Part shown: one piece after another, positions 51,070-63,546 of the stretch
Position numbering within the stretch: the stretch's first letter is position 1
Layout of the letters: each line of letters opens with the position of its first letter
Assembly (NCBI GenBank): GCA_029783825.1
Contig: JAREIK010000385.1
Location: 372,001 to 436,000 of the forward strand
Length of the DNA stretch: 64,000 nucleotides
DNA from: Sapria himalayana
Taxonomy: Eukaryota > Streptophyta > Magnoliopsida > Malpighiales > Rafflesiaceae
Direction: 5' to 3'
Position numbers and translations under genes: made by a program
Notes under the pieces: generated by a model
The model's input: only the letters and a program-made list of their open reading frames with translations
Database searches by the model: none
What the model was told of the DNA's origin: nothing

Positions 51070-51493
51070 TAGATGTGTCAACTGGACCAGACCGGCATGG
51101 TCCAGCCCAGTTTTAGGCCACCTAACTGAGCTACATGCTGGGCCAGGCACGGCACGATTATTGTACCGTGCCCTGCCTGGCCCGGCATGGTTACTGTTCC
51201 GTGCCGGCCTGGCAAGGACCCACGGCCCAAAAACCACCGGGTTCGACCTGATGGTTTTTTAAAAATCCTAAATTTTAAAAAAAATAGGGTTTCAGCGACA
51301 CTCTGTCGCACGCCTTCGCCCTTTTGGGGCTTGGCGAACCTTGCATGTCAGGCATCGACTCGAATTGACCACATTAAGTGCGTGGTCATGTGTTGTGCCC
51401 ACATGCCAGCACGACACAACAGGCCGGGGCACGGCACTGTAGCGTGCCGTGCCAGTGCCGGGCCAGACCGGCCCGGTCCATTTGACACCTCTA
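51070..51493. mobile_element. Non-autonomous hAT-like element, 424 bp
   Basis: The termini TAGATGTGTCAA and TTGACACCTCTA form an imperfect 12-bp inverted repeat (consensus TAGAGGTGTCAA). The flanks are a perfect 8-bp duplication, ATTTAAAC (51062-51069 and 51494-51501), the length typical of hAT. The interior is strikingly GC-rich against its surroundings, with many GGCACGG/CCGTGCC words, and contains one copy of a unit around TAGGGTTTCAGCGACA. Open frames of 60-164 codons across it (both strands) are not genes; no transposase is encoded. Confidence 0.9.
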
Positions 51494-51999
51494 ATTTAAA
51501 CATAACTAAACTAGGTATTACCAAGGCTATCAATATTATTTGTCAGTTTATAAATTATCCTACACAAATTCAAAAAAAAAAAAAAAAAGATTTTTATGTT
51601 ATAGCCAAATGCTCACTAGCTATGCCGGCCTCCGTCAAACTCCAACACCAACATCATTTGCAGTTTGCACTCATCACTTGAATTTGTTACAAGAATACCA
51701 ACATCAATAGTGCCTACCAAGTGCTGGAATCACCCATCATAACAGAATGTCTATGCTGCAACACACATCACGCATCAATTCTTTGAGGAGAGAAACATAA
51801 GATGTTCACAATGGACAAAAAAAAAAAAATCTCTCAAAAAAAATATGATAATCCGATAATCAACTCTGTCAATTTTCATCTTTCAATTATTTCCTTGAGA
51901 AATATACATGAGCAATACACAATATTATATTTTATAGATTTTATCAAATTTATTTTATCTTATTTTGAATTATTTATTACTTATTTTATTCATTGTTAT

Positions 52000-52440
52000 T
52001 TAAAGTGTAAAGCACACTGAGATACAAAAATCATTTAGAAGACTAGAAGCACAAAACACAATTAATATAATAGAATATATAATTATTATTTATTTAAAAA
52101 ATATAATCAAATATAAAATATAAAATATTATTAGTGTTTCTCATTATCACAAATATTTAAAATTATAAAACATAACAAAAAAAATTTTAATAATAATCAT
52201 AAAAAATCATAAGATATTAAATATATATTCTATGATTTTCAAAAGAGTTTTTGAAATAAAATAATTTGCGGGGTGCTTTAGGAATAATTAATTTATAGAG
52301 AAAAGACCTTTGAAATAATATATTTTATGGGAAGACACCTGAGATAAGGCGAAACACTTTTACTTCAGCTTGGTGGAGCATGGACTCTAGGCCCACCTTA
52401 GACACCTTTAATAACTATGATTTTAACAATATTATGATAG
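52000..52440. repeat. Dispersed repeat family, copy 2
   Basis: Homologous to 13190-13690, same orientation: GAGATACAAAAATC, GTGTTTCTCATTATCAC, GATTTTCAAAAGAG, GCTTTAGGAATAATTAATTT and ACACCTTTAATAACTATG occur in the same order as in copy 1. Identity is low to moderate. No ends or coding were recognised. Confidence 0.6.
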
Positions 52441-53959
52441 TCAATTCTTTCTCTAAATCATTATCTCATCTAGGATGATACCAAATAATATTAAAAATAT
52501 AAAAAATATCATTTACTCTAATGACTTTAAAACTAATATGCTGACATTAGAGAAAATTTATTATTCACGATGAAAATTAATCCAAGTAAAAATATATATT
52601 CACTAAGGATAAGACTTATTACACAAAAATTTACTAAGACATATGACCTGAAAAAAATGTATAAGGTGCAATCACCTAAATTTCATGTATTAAAATCAAA
52701 TTCAATTTGTATGAGAAAAATATTATACGACTTAAAATAATCATTGAGAACTTAGTTTGTGAAATTTTGACTAATAATTGTCTCTTTTGTTTAGACAAAT
52801 GCATTACATGTTACACTTCATTGTTTTGGAAGAGTTTAGATTAATTAATTTGTTAATTATATACATTGATTATATTTTTATTATAAGAAACAATGAGTTG
52901 AAAATTAATCAATTTAATAAATACCTTTAATCATACTGTCAGACGAAAATGTTGAAAAACTCAAATATTTTTGTAAGAAATAGATGATGATCTATATCTC
53001 ACGAAATGGCACCAAACATTTTACTCAGAGATGAAAAAATAAAGTAATCCCTAGATAAATCACCAAGAATATTAATTTTTATCTTTCAAGTAATTAATGT
53101 TCTCGTATTAACTTAGATGCAATCAAAGAAAAAATTATTTAAGATTTAAAAGAAATGAAACCAATCATTTGCAAGGACTTGCAACAATCATATTTTAAGA
53201 AGCAAGGAACATGTATTCATTAGAACTATATATGAAATATTGAGAAAAAAAAAATATTTGATTCTCATAAGATGACCAAAACTACCAGTAATCACTTATA
53301 TTTTAAACTTCTAGAAAAATAAAATTATCTAAATAATGAAATATGTAGATACAAAAAGAAATTCAAAGCTACATGACAATTATGTTTGATAGATTTTAAC
53401 TTTTTCATATAAAAAAGTCATACTAGATTAGTCTATAAGAATTGACCACACCACAACACTTGGTAACAATAACAATTTTTGCAATAGAACTAATCCAGTT
53501 TAATTTGTCCTTATGAATTTAAGTTGGATTTGTTTAAAGTTTTAGTTTTTTAATTTTCATTATCTTATAAATAGTATCTAAAAATTTCTATTTAATAGTT
53601 CAAATCTACAAATCTTTAGTAGTTTTGATAGTTAATAATTCAATTCTTGTAAATTTTCGTGAGAATGATATTTGAGCTTATATTATTATTATATACTAAA
53701 TCTATTAATATAACTACTTGTATGACTTATACACTTATATTATTATATATTAAATCTAATTACAATCTACTTGAGATAGTATCAAATAAGAATGATTTAA
53801 TTCATACAAAAAAAAGTACTCAAATTTTATGATATAGTTGTTGGAGATTAAAAAAATGATTAAGCCAATATTTAGATAAAAGAGAGAAACACTAATTTAA
53901 ACTTATTTTTAATACAAAAAATCATAAAAATATGAATCAACTGCAGGGTCAACTATATC

Positions 53960-54390
53960 TCATTCTTCGTGAGATTTAGATAACCTACTATAAAATAGAT
54001 ATTATGTTAACACAAAGAAAATATGCTATTGATACTTTAATAATGATTGGTCTTCTAAGTTATGCTCTTGTAAATACTCATTCTTCATGAGTCAAAAACT
54101 AATTTATTATATAATACAAATTCTCCAATTGACATAAATACTTATTAGAAAATAATATAAAAAATTAGTTATTAAACTATTATTAGATCGCATATAATTA
54201 ATGTTGTCGATATAATCAAACATTTCTTAAATTCACCATTACATATATAGTCATATATACCTCTTTGCATATTGAAAAATGCAAAGAAACCTTTTGGCCT
54301 ATGTATTTCTTTTAATGATAATGGACATAATCAATTAGTTGAGTTTTCAATTTTAAATTGGGCACATGCTTAAAAAGGAAAAAGGATCTA
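53960..54390 (+). mobile_element. Ty1-copia reverse transcriptase / RNase H remnant
   Basis: From about 53992 the plus strand reads KIDIMLTQRKYAIDTLIMIG then LLSYALVNTH, matching the copia ISLSQRKYALDLL..TGLL..KPV.TP block. Downstream, frameshifted pieces correspond to the YRRLVGKL...RPDI and C-terminal parts. It is a separate fragment from that at 50740. Confidence 0.7.
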
Positions 54391-54399
54391 CTGCATGAT

Positions 54400-55440
54400 T
54401 ATATAATCTTTTTTTTTTTAAATCCAATCTTCTAGAAAAATAAAAAATAAACAATAATGTGAAATTCCAAAAAAAAAAACATTAATAAATAAATAATATA
54501 ATATTTTTTTTCTAAAAAAATAGCAAAAAGATAATTTTTTAATAATAAAAATAAACTAAAAATTTTTGGAACTCTGCTGATAAAATGAATTTCGTTATTG
54601 AATTCATCTTGAAAAATATAGCTAGAGTGACAAATTTCATCAAATTTAAAAGAAGTCTGAATAAAATTATTTTTTTTAAATTTATTTAAAAATATTATTA
54701 GAATAATTAAGAAATTAAAAAAAAACATGCCACGACATTAGCACGTGGTTGCGCTATGTGCAGTCCAAACATCACACCCAAAAAAAAACAATAATAATAA
54801 TAATAATAATTTTTTTTTAATATACTATTTTAATAAGATAAAATAAAATAAATGACGAGAATTCAAAAATGAGATGATGAAAAAAAAAATAAAAATATCA
54901 ATTCAGAAAGAAAGAGCGAGAGATAGAGACAGTGCAGAGAAAAAAAAATTAAAAATTTTATTAATTTTTTTTTGATCATAACAGATTATTCTAAAATCCA
55001 AATTAAATAGTCTAAGAATAAAATTTACTCTACGCAATGAGATCAATAGTTTAATATCAATTTTATAAAATTTTTATGAAATATTCCGAGAGATAGTGAT
55101 TTTCTCATATTAAAATTTCTTTCTATTTAAAGACATTAAATAATCATGATTTATATTTCAATTCGAACTATTAAAAATTTCATTGAGAATAGTTAATTAG
55201 TAACAATTTTCTATGTTTCATTTAACAAAATATATAACAATATAAATAAGATTTTAATAGTTATAACCGTGTCTAGAACATAATTTAATTGTAAATAACA
55301 TATATATATTTCATACGCACAGGAATATTCCATATAAATAAGTGGGTGCATGATATATATATATATATACACACACACACATAAAAAAATATAATTAATT
55401 GTATTTTGCGAACTTAAATTGGAATAATATCAAAACTAAA
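54400..55440. other. AT-rich intergenic DNA
   Basis: Homopolymers and short frames only, with a brief GC patch at 54728-54775. An (AT)n/(AC)n stretch lies at 55355-55382. No gene was recognised. Confidence 0.55.
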
Positions 55441-55447
55441 TTGCACA

Positions 55448-56077
55448 TAAAGGTGTCAACCGGGCCGGGCTAAGCTAGCTCATTCGGCACGAGGCATGCA
55501 CAATTCGACCGTGCCAAAGCCAGCACTGCATGGCAATTTCCCGTGTTCGTACTTGTGTTGTCCTGTCCACGACACCAACCATGCCATGCCATGCCGAGGC
55601 CACTCAGGCCTCGCGCAGTGCCTGGCCCGGCACGGTACAGTGACCCATTTGCACGATACCTTGGCACGAGCCAAGAAACCCTATTTTTTTTTAAATTAGA
55701 GTTTCCGCAGTGCGGCGACGGGATGATGCAATAGTGCGTGCCAAAACCCTATTTTTTTTAAATTAAGGGTTCGACTATGCGGCGGCAGGACAACATGCAC
55801 CAAAACCCTAATTTTTTTTTAATTAAGGGTCGACTGTGCGGCAGCGCAACGATGCATGCCAAAACCCTAATTTTTTTTAATTAGGGATTCGGCACGACCA
55901 GACCTAACCCGATGAATTCATGCCACTGACCTCTGCCAGGCTGACCTCCTCAAAAGCATGTCGAGCCAGGCAAGGCACAGTACAGTAACTGTGTCGTGCC
56001 TGGCCAAGCACAAAAGCATGGTCGGGCCGGCTAAAAATTGGCCGGGCCAACCCAACACGTTCCGTTTGACACCTCTA
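55448..56077. mobile_element. Non-autonomous hAT-like element, 630 bp, with internal tandem units
   Basis: The ends TAAAGGTGTCAA and TTGACACCTCTA match the family terminus. The 8-bp flanks (ATTGCACA and GGAGCATG) do not match, so the duplication has decayed or the ends have shifted. The interior is GC-rich with CGGGCCGGGC and GGCACGGTACAG. It also contains four imperfect tandem units starting at 55676, 55744, 55803 and 55862 (68, 59, 59 bp apart). Each unit begins AAACCCTA, followed by a T run, then AATTAGGG, then a GTGCGGCGGC-like part. Confidence 0.85.
55676..55890. repeat. Four-unit 59-68-bp minisatellite inside the hAT-like element
   Basis: Each unit contains AAACCCTA - poly(T) - AATTAGGG, a small palindrome-like arrangement, and a GC-rich arm (GTGCGGCGACGGGATGATGC and variants). 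The other two elements of the family have a single such unit (near 51282 and 63210). Confidence 0.85.
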
Positions 56078-56099
56078 GGAGCATGATATTTTTTTCAGG

Positions 56100-57940
56100 A
56101 GCATTACTAATATAAATTTGTAAGCTCACATGAGGACAACAACCATGCTGAGTTACAAAGTAATATTTAAAAAATATCTATGAAAAAATAATATTTTATC
56201 AGAAAATATCCAATATAATTTTTCAAAGAAGGTTTATATTTCTTGAAGTATATCCAAAAAATATATATCTTATTTGGAGAATATCCAATATTATTTTTTG
56301 GAAAAGGTCCATATTTTTTAGAATAATTTCAAAAAAATAAATAAATAAATATATATATATATACACACACACACATATATATATATATATATCTACATCT
56401 ATATCTAATATATCACACTTGACTTCGGTATGTGTAATAAGACTCATGAATATGAGCATATAAATATTTTATCCATAATTACATTCATATAAATATTATA
56501 TTTGAGTGGGTGTTAATATATATGTATGATATTTTAATTACACTTAGATAAGAAGTTTACATCTACTGAGCTTTACTCACTCTGCTGGGGACCCCTTTCA
56601 GGTACATGTCCAAAACAAATAACAAACTCATATGCAAGATCACACGCGTGAAGGAAAGCCAGTTGTGACATAAATAATATTTTATATTTTTATTCCGCTA
56701 AACAAATAAAAAAATATATACATCTACTTTGAGAAATTTTTATTTTATTATATATTTTATTGTGTGATGGAATGAATGGTATCCCCTATAGAATAAAATA
56801 TTACAAATAATCTCAAAATAAAGGATAGAGACAGTTCAAAAAGATTGTGAAAATCATTTGCCAGATACTTAGAATCATGCACTTTCTTGAGGAAATCATG
56901 TACTCAATTTTCCTATTAATTTCTATTAAAATAATTAGGCCATCAAAATATATAATCTTCCATCCAATATTTCAAATATAAAATAAATAATATGAGATGA
57001 ATTATTTTTTTCCACAAAAAAAGATTCATAACGATAATATTATCATTACTTATATTTCAATCACATTTCAATTATTCAATATTTTCGTGAATACCTTGTG
57101 TGTCTCCTACTTCAATTTTACTCCTAAATTTATGAAGAAATTTACAATTTTATATTTTTAGCCTTTAAGTTTTGTTATAAGACTGTCAACCACATTGTCA
57201 ACTACGATACATTTTTAGCCTTGTAGTATATCATGGGGTCGATATGATTTTTATGATAAGTGAATGTTTATTTTACAAATAATTTTATCGGTCAATCAAT
57301 TCTTACATTTATATATATTTTTTCTATTATAATCATACTAGTATTGATAAAATATATAGCCCTTCGATTGTCATGATATACTACATTTTTTTTTTCAATT
57401 TCCAACTCAATTTGTGAAGAAATGATTTCAAACAAAGCATTAAATTTGCAGCCTCATTCGTAATTTACTAGCTACTCTAGCATATAACAATACATAACTT
57501 TGTAACTTAAGTATCATGATAAAGATCCACCTACAAAAATAAATAAAAACCCAAAAAAAAAAAAAATATAAAATATCCAGGCTTTCAATTATATCAGAAT
57601 CTGTGAATCCTTTAAGAAATAATTGAACTACCAAAGCTTAACATACATTTGATATTTCACTAAGACATTTGACGATCTATTTCATCACTTTAAAATGTAT
57701 CTCTATGGGATTGCAGTAAATCAACTCATGAGTTCAATTGCATGAGATATATTTGAACACAAATATGCTATGGCATACATCCTGCATCACTTTTTTTTCT
57801 TATTAGATGGACAAAGCATCTTGCTCAACTCATGAGTTCAACTCATAAGTTGAATTTGACAGTCAAGCAAAGTATTTTAGTATTTAGTATTTTAATTTAA
57901 AAAAAAAAACAAAATACTAAAAAAATTAAGATTTTCCACG
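56100..57940. other. AT-rich intergenic DNA
   Basis: (AT)n-(AC)n near 56350-56390. Short frames only; no gene or element was recognised. Confidence 0.5.
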
Positions 57941-57949
57941 AGGGCTATC

Positions 57950-58034
57950 TTCAAAGGCCAGACAGAGCAATGGCAGGGCGAGTGGGCCAGCAAGTCCCGC
58001 TTAAAAGAGAGGTCCAGTCTATTTGACACCTCTA
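57950..58034. mobile_element. Right-end fragment of the hAT-like family
   Basis: A short GC-rich piece (GGCAGGGCGAGTGGGCCAGC) ends in CTATTTGACACCTCTA, the family terminus. No left end was found upstream, so it is a truncated copy. Confidence 0.6.
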
Positions 58035-59700
58035 CATGTCAATTATCATTAACTTCTTGTTAAACTTTATAAAAGTAAACCCATTATAATATAATAAACT
58101 CAAACATAATATTTTTCATTCATGAAATGCAATCCCTAAGCTTAAATAAATATAAAATAGATTATAGCAACCTACAAAGTCAAAGCTCCCATAATAAACA
58201 TAAGAAATGGAACAAAAATTGCAACCTCCTTCAAGGGGCATAAACAATCAAAATAATAAACTTTAAGAAAAAAACAATTAAATAAAGTCTTTTCAAAATC
58301 TTTGCAAATATATCGCATATATGATATGTTATAAAAATATAGGTTATGGCTATGGTCTAATCCTACGGAAATGAAACGAATTATCCATATGTGCTCCGTT
58401 CAATTATGGAATATTAAACTAGAGACTATGTTCATCACTATATGACTATCAAGATAAAAAATATTATGAGAATTAACTAAAAAAACATAACTTTCTAAAA
58501 TAAATATTTAATCAAAAAAATCTCATAATTAATCATAACCATTACCCAGTTCCGTACCTTGATATTAGATCAATAAAATATTATTTATATCTTACATTTT
58601 CATAAAACAAGATAATTTGCAAAATAATGATAATAATATGTAATATATCTTCTCTTTATATAAGCTAATATACAAATAAAATTTAAATATCCAAGCAGGT
58701 AAAATACTCATGATCATTATTACAAATACACATGTGGACATCAATTGAATAACGAGCACAAATAATTCAGAAAATCAATAGATCAGAAAATCAACTAAAT
58801 AAAAATCACAGCACATCTCATCAAGCTGATGCATACAAGTCCATCACACTAAATTTTTAGATAAGAAAGATAAGTTGAGATATATTCAAGCATGTGTGAA
58901 TATGTATACTAACTACTCTGCTATCAAAAAATATACTATAGTAATAATCACATCCTTATAATCATAATAAAGGGTAATAAAAAAATAAAGGCTACACATG
59001 ATCTCCTCGAACACAAGCTACATGCAAAATATCTCATAAATAATTGTCACCTCGCTTTAAACTTTACCTCTATAATAAATCTTGAAATAACTATTTATAT
59101 TTTACTTTTTCATAGAGAATATTATTTCAAAGAAAAGTACAAAGTCATACAATTGATCTCATATCAGTGCATATTGATGTTCAACTCGAATCTAAATACT
59201 TGACCGATGGCAAGTATTCATGCTTCTTGAAAGAGATGTCAAATTTTAAAAACTTTTTTACATACCTCAGTATACAAAGAACTGTCAAAGTAAACATATT
59301 GAGCAAAATCTATAAAACAACTAATAATATTAATTATAATTATAACAAAAAAAAACTAATCTTTCTTATGATTTTTCTATGTAAAATAGAATAAAATTAG
59401 ATGTCACATTATAAATAAATTTAATAACTAGATCTATAAGCATATCTACTAGAACACAATCAAAAAAATCAACATATAAAAAAACATCAAATAGATAACT
59501 CCTATATGACAAAATGATATCGTAGAATAAATTATATTTATGCCAAAAAAATATATGAACTTGCCAAAATCTTTCATCTTAAATTGTGCCTGAAGATAAT
59601 CATTAAGTAAACAAAATATAAACTCAACCTTTCATGTAATCAAAATATTATCCATGTGTGTGTGTGGATGGGTCAACAGTATTGTCAAGCTAGCACATCC
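58035..59700. other. AT-rich intergenic DNA
   Basis: No gene recognised. A 75-codon plus-strand frame at 59167-59394 has no recognisable similarity. Confidence 0.5.
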
Positions 59701-59748
59701 CAAAATTTTTGGGCCTAGTAAGGTTTCACCCTCCAAAACATGTATGAC

Positions 59749-60665
59749 CTAAAAAGAGAAGGATGAGAAAAAAAAGAAACACAAAAAAAAAAAAAATTAA
59801 AAAAATAATAAATATAAAAAAAAAGAAAATAATGAGAAAAAAAAAGAATGAGAATTAAAAAAGAAAACTTATAATAAAAAAAAACAAAAAAAAAAAACAA
59901 ATAGAAGAAAAAATATAAGATAAAAATAAACAATAAGTGGAAAAAAAAAATGATTATTAAAAAAAAGAGAAAAAAAAAACAAAAAACAAAAAAAAATAAT
60001 GAAGAAAATAAAAAATAAAAGAATAAGAATATGAAAAAAATAATAATGAATAGCAAGATTATGATAATAATTGAAAAGAAAAAAAATAAGAAAGACCAAA
60101 AAAAAAAGAAAATGAAAAACAAATAAATAAAGTAGATGAAAAATAAAAAAAAACAAGACAAAAAGAAAAATAAAAAAAAAACTAAAACAAGAAAAAAAAA
60201 AGAAAAAGTAATAATAAAGAAAACATAGAAGAAAAAAAAAACAAAAAAAGAGAATATTATAAAAATAAATAAAAAGCAAAAAAAAATAATAATAAATAAA
60301 AGAAAAATAAGCAAAAAAAAAAAATAAAAAAATAATAAAAAATAATAACAATAATGAATAAAAAGAAAATGATAATAAAAAAGAAAAAATAAAGAAGAAG
60401 AGCAAGTATCAAGAAAGAAAAAAAATAAAAAGAATATGATAATAAATACAATAAGAAAAAAAAAAGAAAAATAAGATTAAGATAAAAAACAAAAAAATAC
60501 GAAAATAATAATAATGAAATTAAATAAGAAGATAATGATTATGATAAAAAAATAATATGAAAAAAATAAAATTTAAAAAATAAGAAGATAATACTAAAGA
60601 AGAAAAGATGAAGGAGTGAGAGAATGAGAAACAAAAAAAAATAAGATTATTAGATTAAAAAAAAT
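59749..60665. repeat. A-rich purine/AT low-complexity tract, about 0.9 kb
   Basis: Nearly cytosine-free and mostly A with interspersed AG, AAT and GAAA words on the plus strand; the longest interruptions are single T bases. The complementary strand therefore has long Phe/Ile/Leu-rich open frames (up to 199 codons), which are an artefact of composition. No repeat period was evident. Confidence 0.9.
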
Positions 60666-61057
60666 AAAATTTAAAATTCATGAATCAATACTCATATTAT
60701 ATGTAATCGTACTCTTTTTACTATAATTATAGAATCTAAATTTTAAGAATAGATAACAAAAATATTAATTATAAATATTTCAAAGTAATCAAATATCATC
60801 TTCTATTCTTTTTAATCATATTTCATATTCAATTATTATTTTTACTCACAATATTTACGTATACTTGTTTTATTCAAGATATATCTCTAAATAAAAAGAA
60901 AATGAAAGCTTATGTTATCAAGTGCTTCTTCCTTTGATATTCTAGTACTCTATATACATACATATATATATATATATATATTACTCATCAAAATAAAAAA
61001 ATAATCATTACAAGTATGAAAGTGACATTCTTTAAGAACAAGTCTCTCTTCAAAGTA

Positions 61058-61345
61058 TAGTTGTCAAATAGATCTTGTCCGGCCAACACGACCCAAATTT
61101 TTTAGGCTCGGCTAGAGCATTCAAGCATGCCAAGTCATGCTGAATCGCATTACATTGGGTAAAATTGACAACTGGGCAAGGACAATTTAGTGCCTAACCA
61201 AGCCCATGACAAACCTAGGCCAGTCTAGATTAGCCAACACAAGCAGAAAGTTGCAGCTAGCCCTAGCCCTACCTACCACTAGGCAACAAGTAAGGTCACT
61301 AGGCAACCTAAGCTAGCCACCGTGATTAAAGTCGACAACAAGCTT
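61058..61345. repeat. GC-richer relic with a hAT-like-family left end
   Basis: It begins TAGTTGTCAAATAGATCTTG, similar to TAGAGGTGTCAA plus subterminal sequence. It continues with CCGGCCAACACGACCC and CTAGCC-rich words. No convincing right end or 8-bp duplication was found. Confidence 0.45.
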
Positions 61346-63048
61346 GTTTCCTTTAGGTTAATCTATTAATAATACATATGTACATATAAAATAAAAATAT
61401 TAACAAATTTTATTTAAAATTTAATTGTAAACTACATAATAAATGTGATTAATATAAAATATAAAAAAATATATATTTAAGAAAATATGTCCAAGCTTGA
61501 TTCTGAAGATGAAAATTCATAATTAAAAAAAAAAACTGTAAAGAAATGCACATTATTCCAATGTTACTCATTCTAGTTCGGATCGACACAAATCAAAGTC
61601 TCAATAAAATCATATTTATATATGATGATATCTTTATCTTGATAATTCATACGTGAATCTTTTTATTTTTTAAAATATGGTATAGTTTCAATGATATCTA
61701 ATCATAATATCATCTTACTATCTAAAATTATATTCATTACCACAAAAAAAAATAGAATTTGGTATTACACAAAATATCAGAGAGATTAATAAATATGTAT
61801 CATTTTAGTTAGCACATAAAATTTACATTCATATAATTTTTACTTACTCAATATATCAAAAAAAATTATTTTATGATAAAATAAAATTGGATTCTACATC
61901 TAAATATCTCGAAAACTTACTCATTCCACAAATATACTCTTCATTTGCTTTGAAATTAATTGAATTAAAAAATTATTATTTTTAAATACAAAGTCAATTA
62001 TCATACTCAAACTCGTTACAATTATTCTACTTGTTTTCATGATATTTAAGTAAGTTATCTAATAATTAGTGAATTATATATTATAATTCAAGTACTTTGC
62101 TCAAGCAAGTGAATATTATATTTAATAATATTTTTAATCCTTATTTACTTTAACCTTAAAAAAATTAAGCAACAAAAAATAAAAGAATAATAAATATTTT
62201 AAATATTTCCTTTTCATCTAAAATTCATTGCAAAAAATTTTGAGTTTTCTATATATTTTAAATATTTTAAATACTTGTTAGAAGTATATCATACAAAATT
62301 TTAAAAAATTTTAAATATATAATTCTTATATTTCAATCTAATTTGTAAGTTATTATTTCATTAATTTTACTACTAGTATATTCAAACATCACATGTTAAT
62401 AGTTAATACATGAATCCAATATATTATATACATAATTTCAATTGTATCTAACATCCACTTAAAATTTTTTTAGAGCTATTGACTTACATAGAGTGAAACT
62501 CTTGTAGTTTATCATATATCTTAATATATTTTAGAATAATTCATATATATTCTAATGAAAAAAAAAAATTAATTTTAGGTTGCCATATACTATTAGGCTT
62601 ATTATGAGATAGATACACCTAATATATAAAATCTCACATACGAAATCATGTCTAATAAAACATATAAACATACTAATAACAATATTAATATTTTAAGTAT
62701 TATCAAATATTATGATATATATTTTATTTTATATCTCATATTATATAAGAACTTCAACAAACATTTATATATGATAAGCATCATTAAAATGACAAATTTC
62801 ATAAAACTCTTACATTTTTTTATTTAATTTTTACTTTGGATCAATAGAATAGTAATTAATACGAATACATTAATATTATGACTATTCTAAATATCAATTA
62901 TCAAATATATCATTCAATTTTTTATTCTAAGGTCAATAATTATCACTAATTTTTTTATCTTATAATTTTTATTATATCATTTCTAATAGTCAATTTAAGG
63001 ATCCTACAATATATTAATTGAATATATGTGTACATGAGATAAAATAGC
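61346..63048. other. AT-rich intergenic DNA
   Basis: No gene or bounded element was recognised. Confidence 0.55.
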
Positions 63049-63056
63049 CTATGATT

Positions 63057-63538
63057 TAGAGGTCAAATGGGTCGAGACAGACCAGCTCGGACTAATTTTT
63101 TCTGGCATGGTACAGTTCTTAGGAGTGCACAACCAGCACGGACCCATGGCTCAAAAAAAATAACTGGGTCGGGCCGAGTCAAGTCTTGGCGAGTAGTTAA
63201 TTTTTAGAAACCCTAGGGTTTCAGCTAAGCGCCACCGTGCCTCCGTCGCCTGTAGGGCGTGCCAAGCCTTGCCCGTTGAGCATCAGTACTTCTCTCCCCA
63301 TCGAGCATCGCTCGCTACGACAGGATGTCATGATGTGCCCACGTGCCATGTGTGTCATGTCATGTCTGGCATGACAAGCAAGCCAAAAACTTCAGCCCAG
63401 CATGGCATGACTCGTGTCGTGAGTGCACCCGGCACGAGCCCGAGAATGACACTGTACATGTTGTGTCAGGCCAAGCATGGCCAAATCGTGTCGTGCCTTG
63501 TGTCGGGCCCAGCCAGCCCAGCCAGTTTGACACCTTTA
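63057..63538. mobile_element. Non-autonomous hAT-like element, 482 bp
   Basis: The termini are TAGAGGTCAAA (a 2-bp deletion of TAGAGGTGTCAAA) and TTTGACACCTTTA. The 8-bp flanks CTATGATT (63049-63056) and CTATGATA (63539-63546) match at 7 of 8 positions. The GC-rich interior carries CATGGTACAGT, GGGTCGGGCCGAGTC and one unit with CTAGGGTTTCAGC followed by CGCCACCGTGCC. Two overlapping plus-strand frames (63269-63552) are compositional. Confidence 0.85.
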
Positions 63539-63546
63539 CTATGATA

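Noticed and set aside
51078..51681. Open frames of 61-164 codons in the GC-rich segment
   Set aside because: They cross the borders of a hAT-like element and lie in several frames on both strands; high GC reduces stops.
55676..55890. Interstitial telomere repeat
   Set aside because: AAACCCTA words occur once per 59-68-bp unit and never as tandem heptamers. It is a minisatellite inside a hAT-like element.
55440..56085. 8-bp target duplication for the 630-bp hAT-like element
   Set aside because: ATTGCACA and GGAGCATG agree at only three positions, so no duplication is claimed.
59715..60451. Phe/Leu/Ile-rich frames of up to 199 codons on the minus strand (multi-pass membrane protein?)
   Set aside because: They are the complement of an A-rich tract that lacks stop-forming words. 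Composition explains them, and there are no protein-like patterns.
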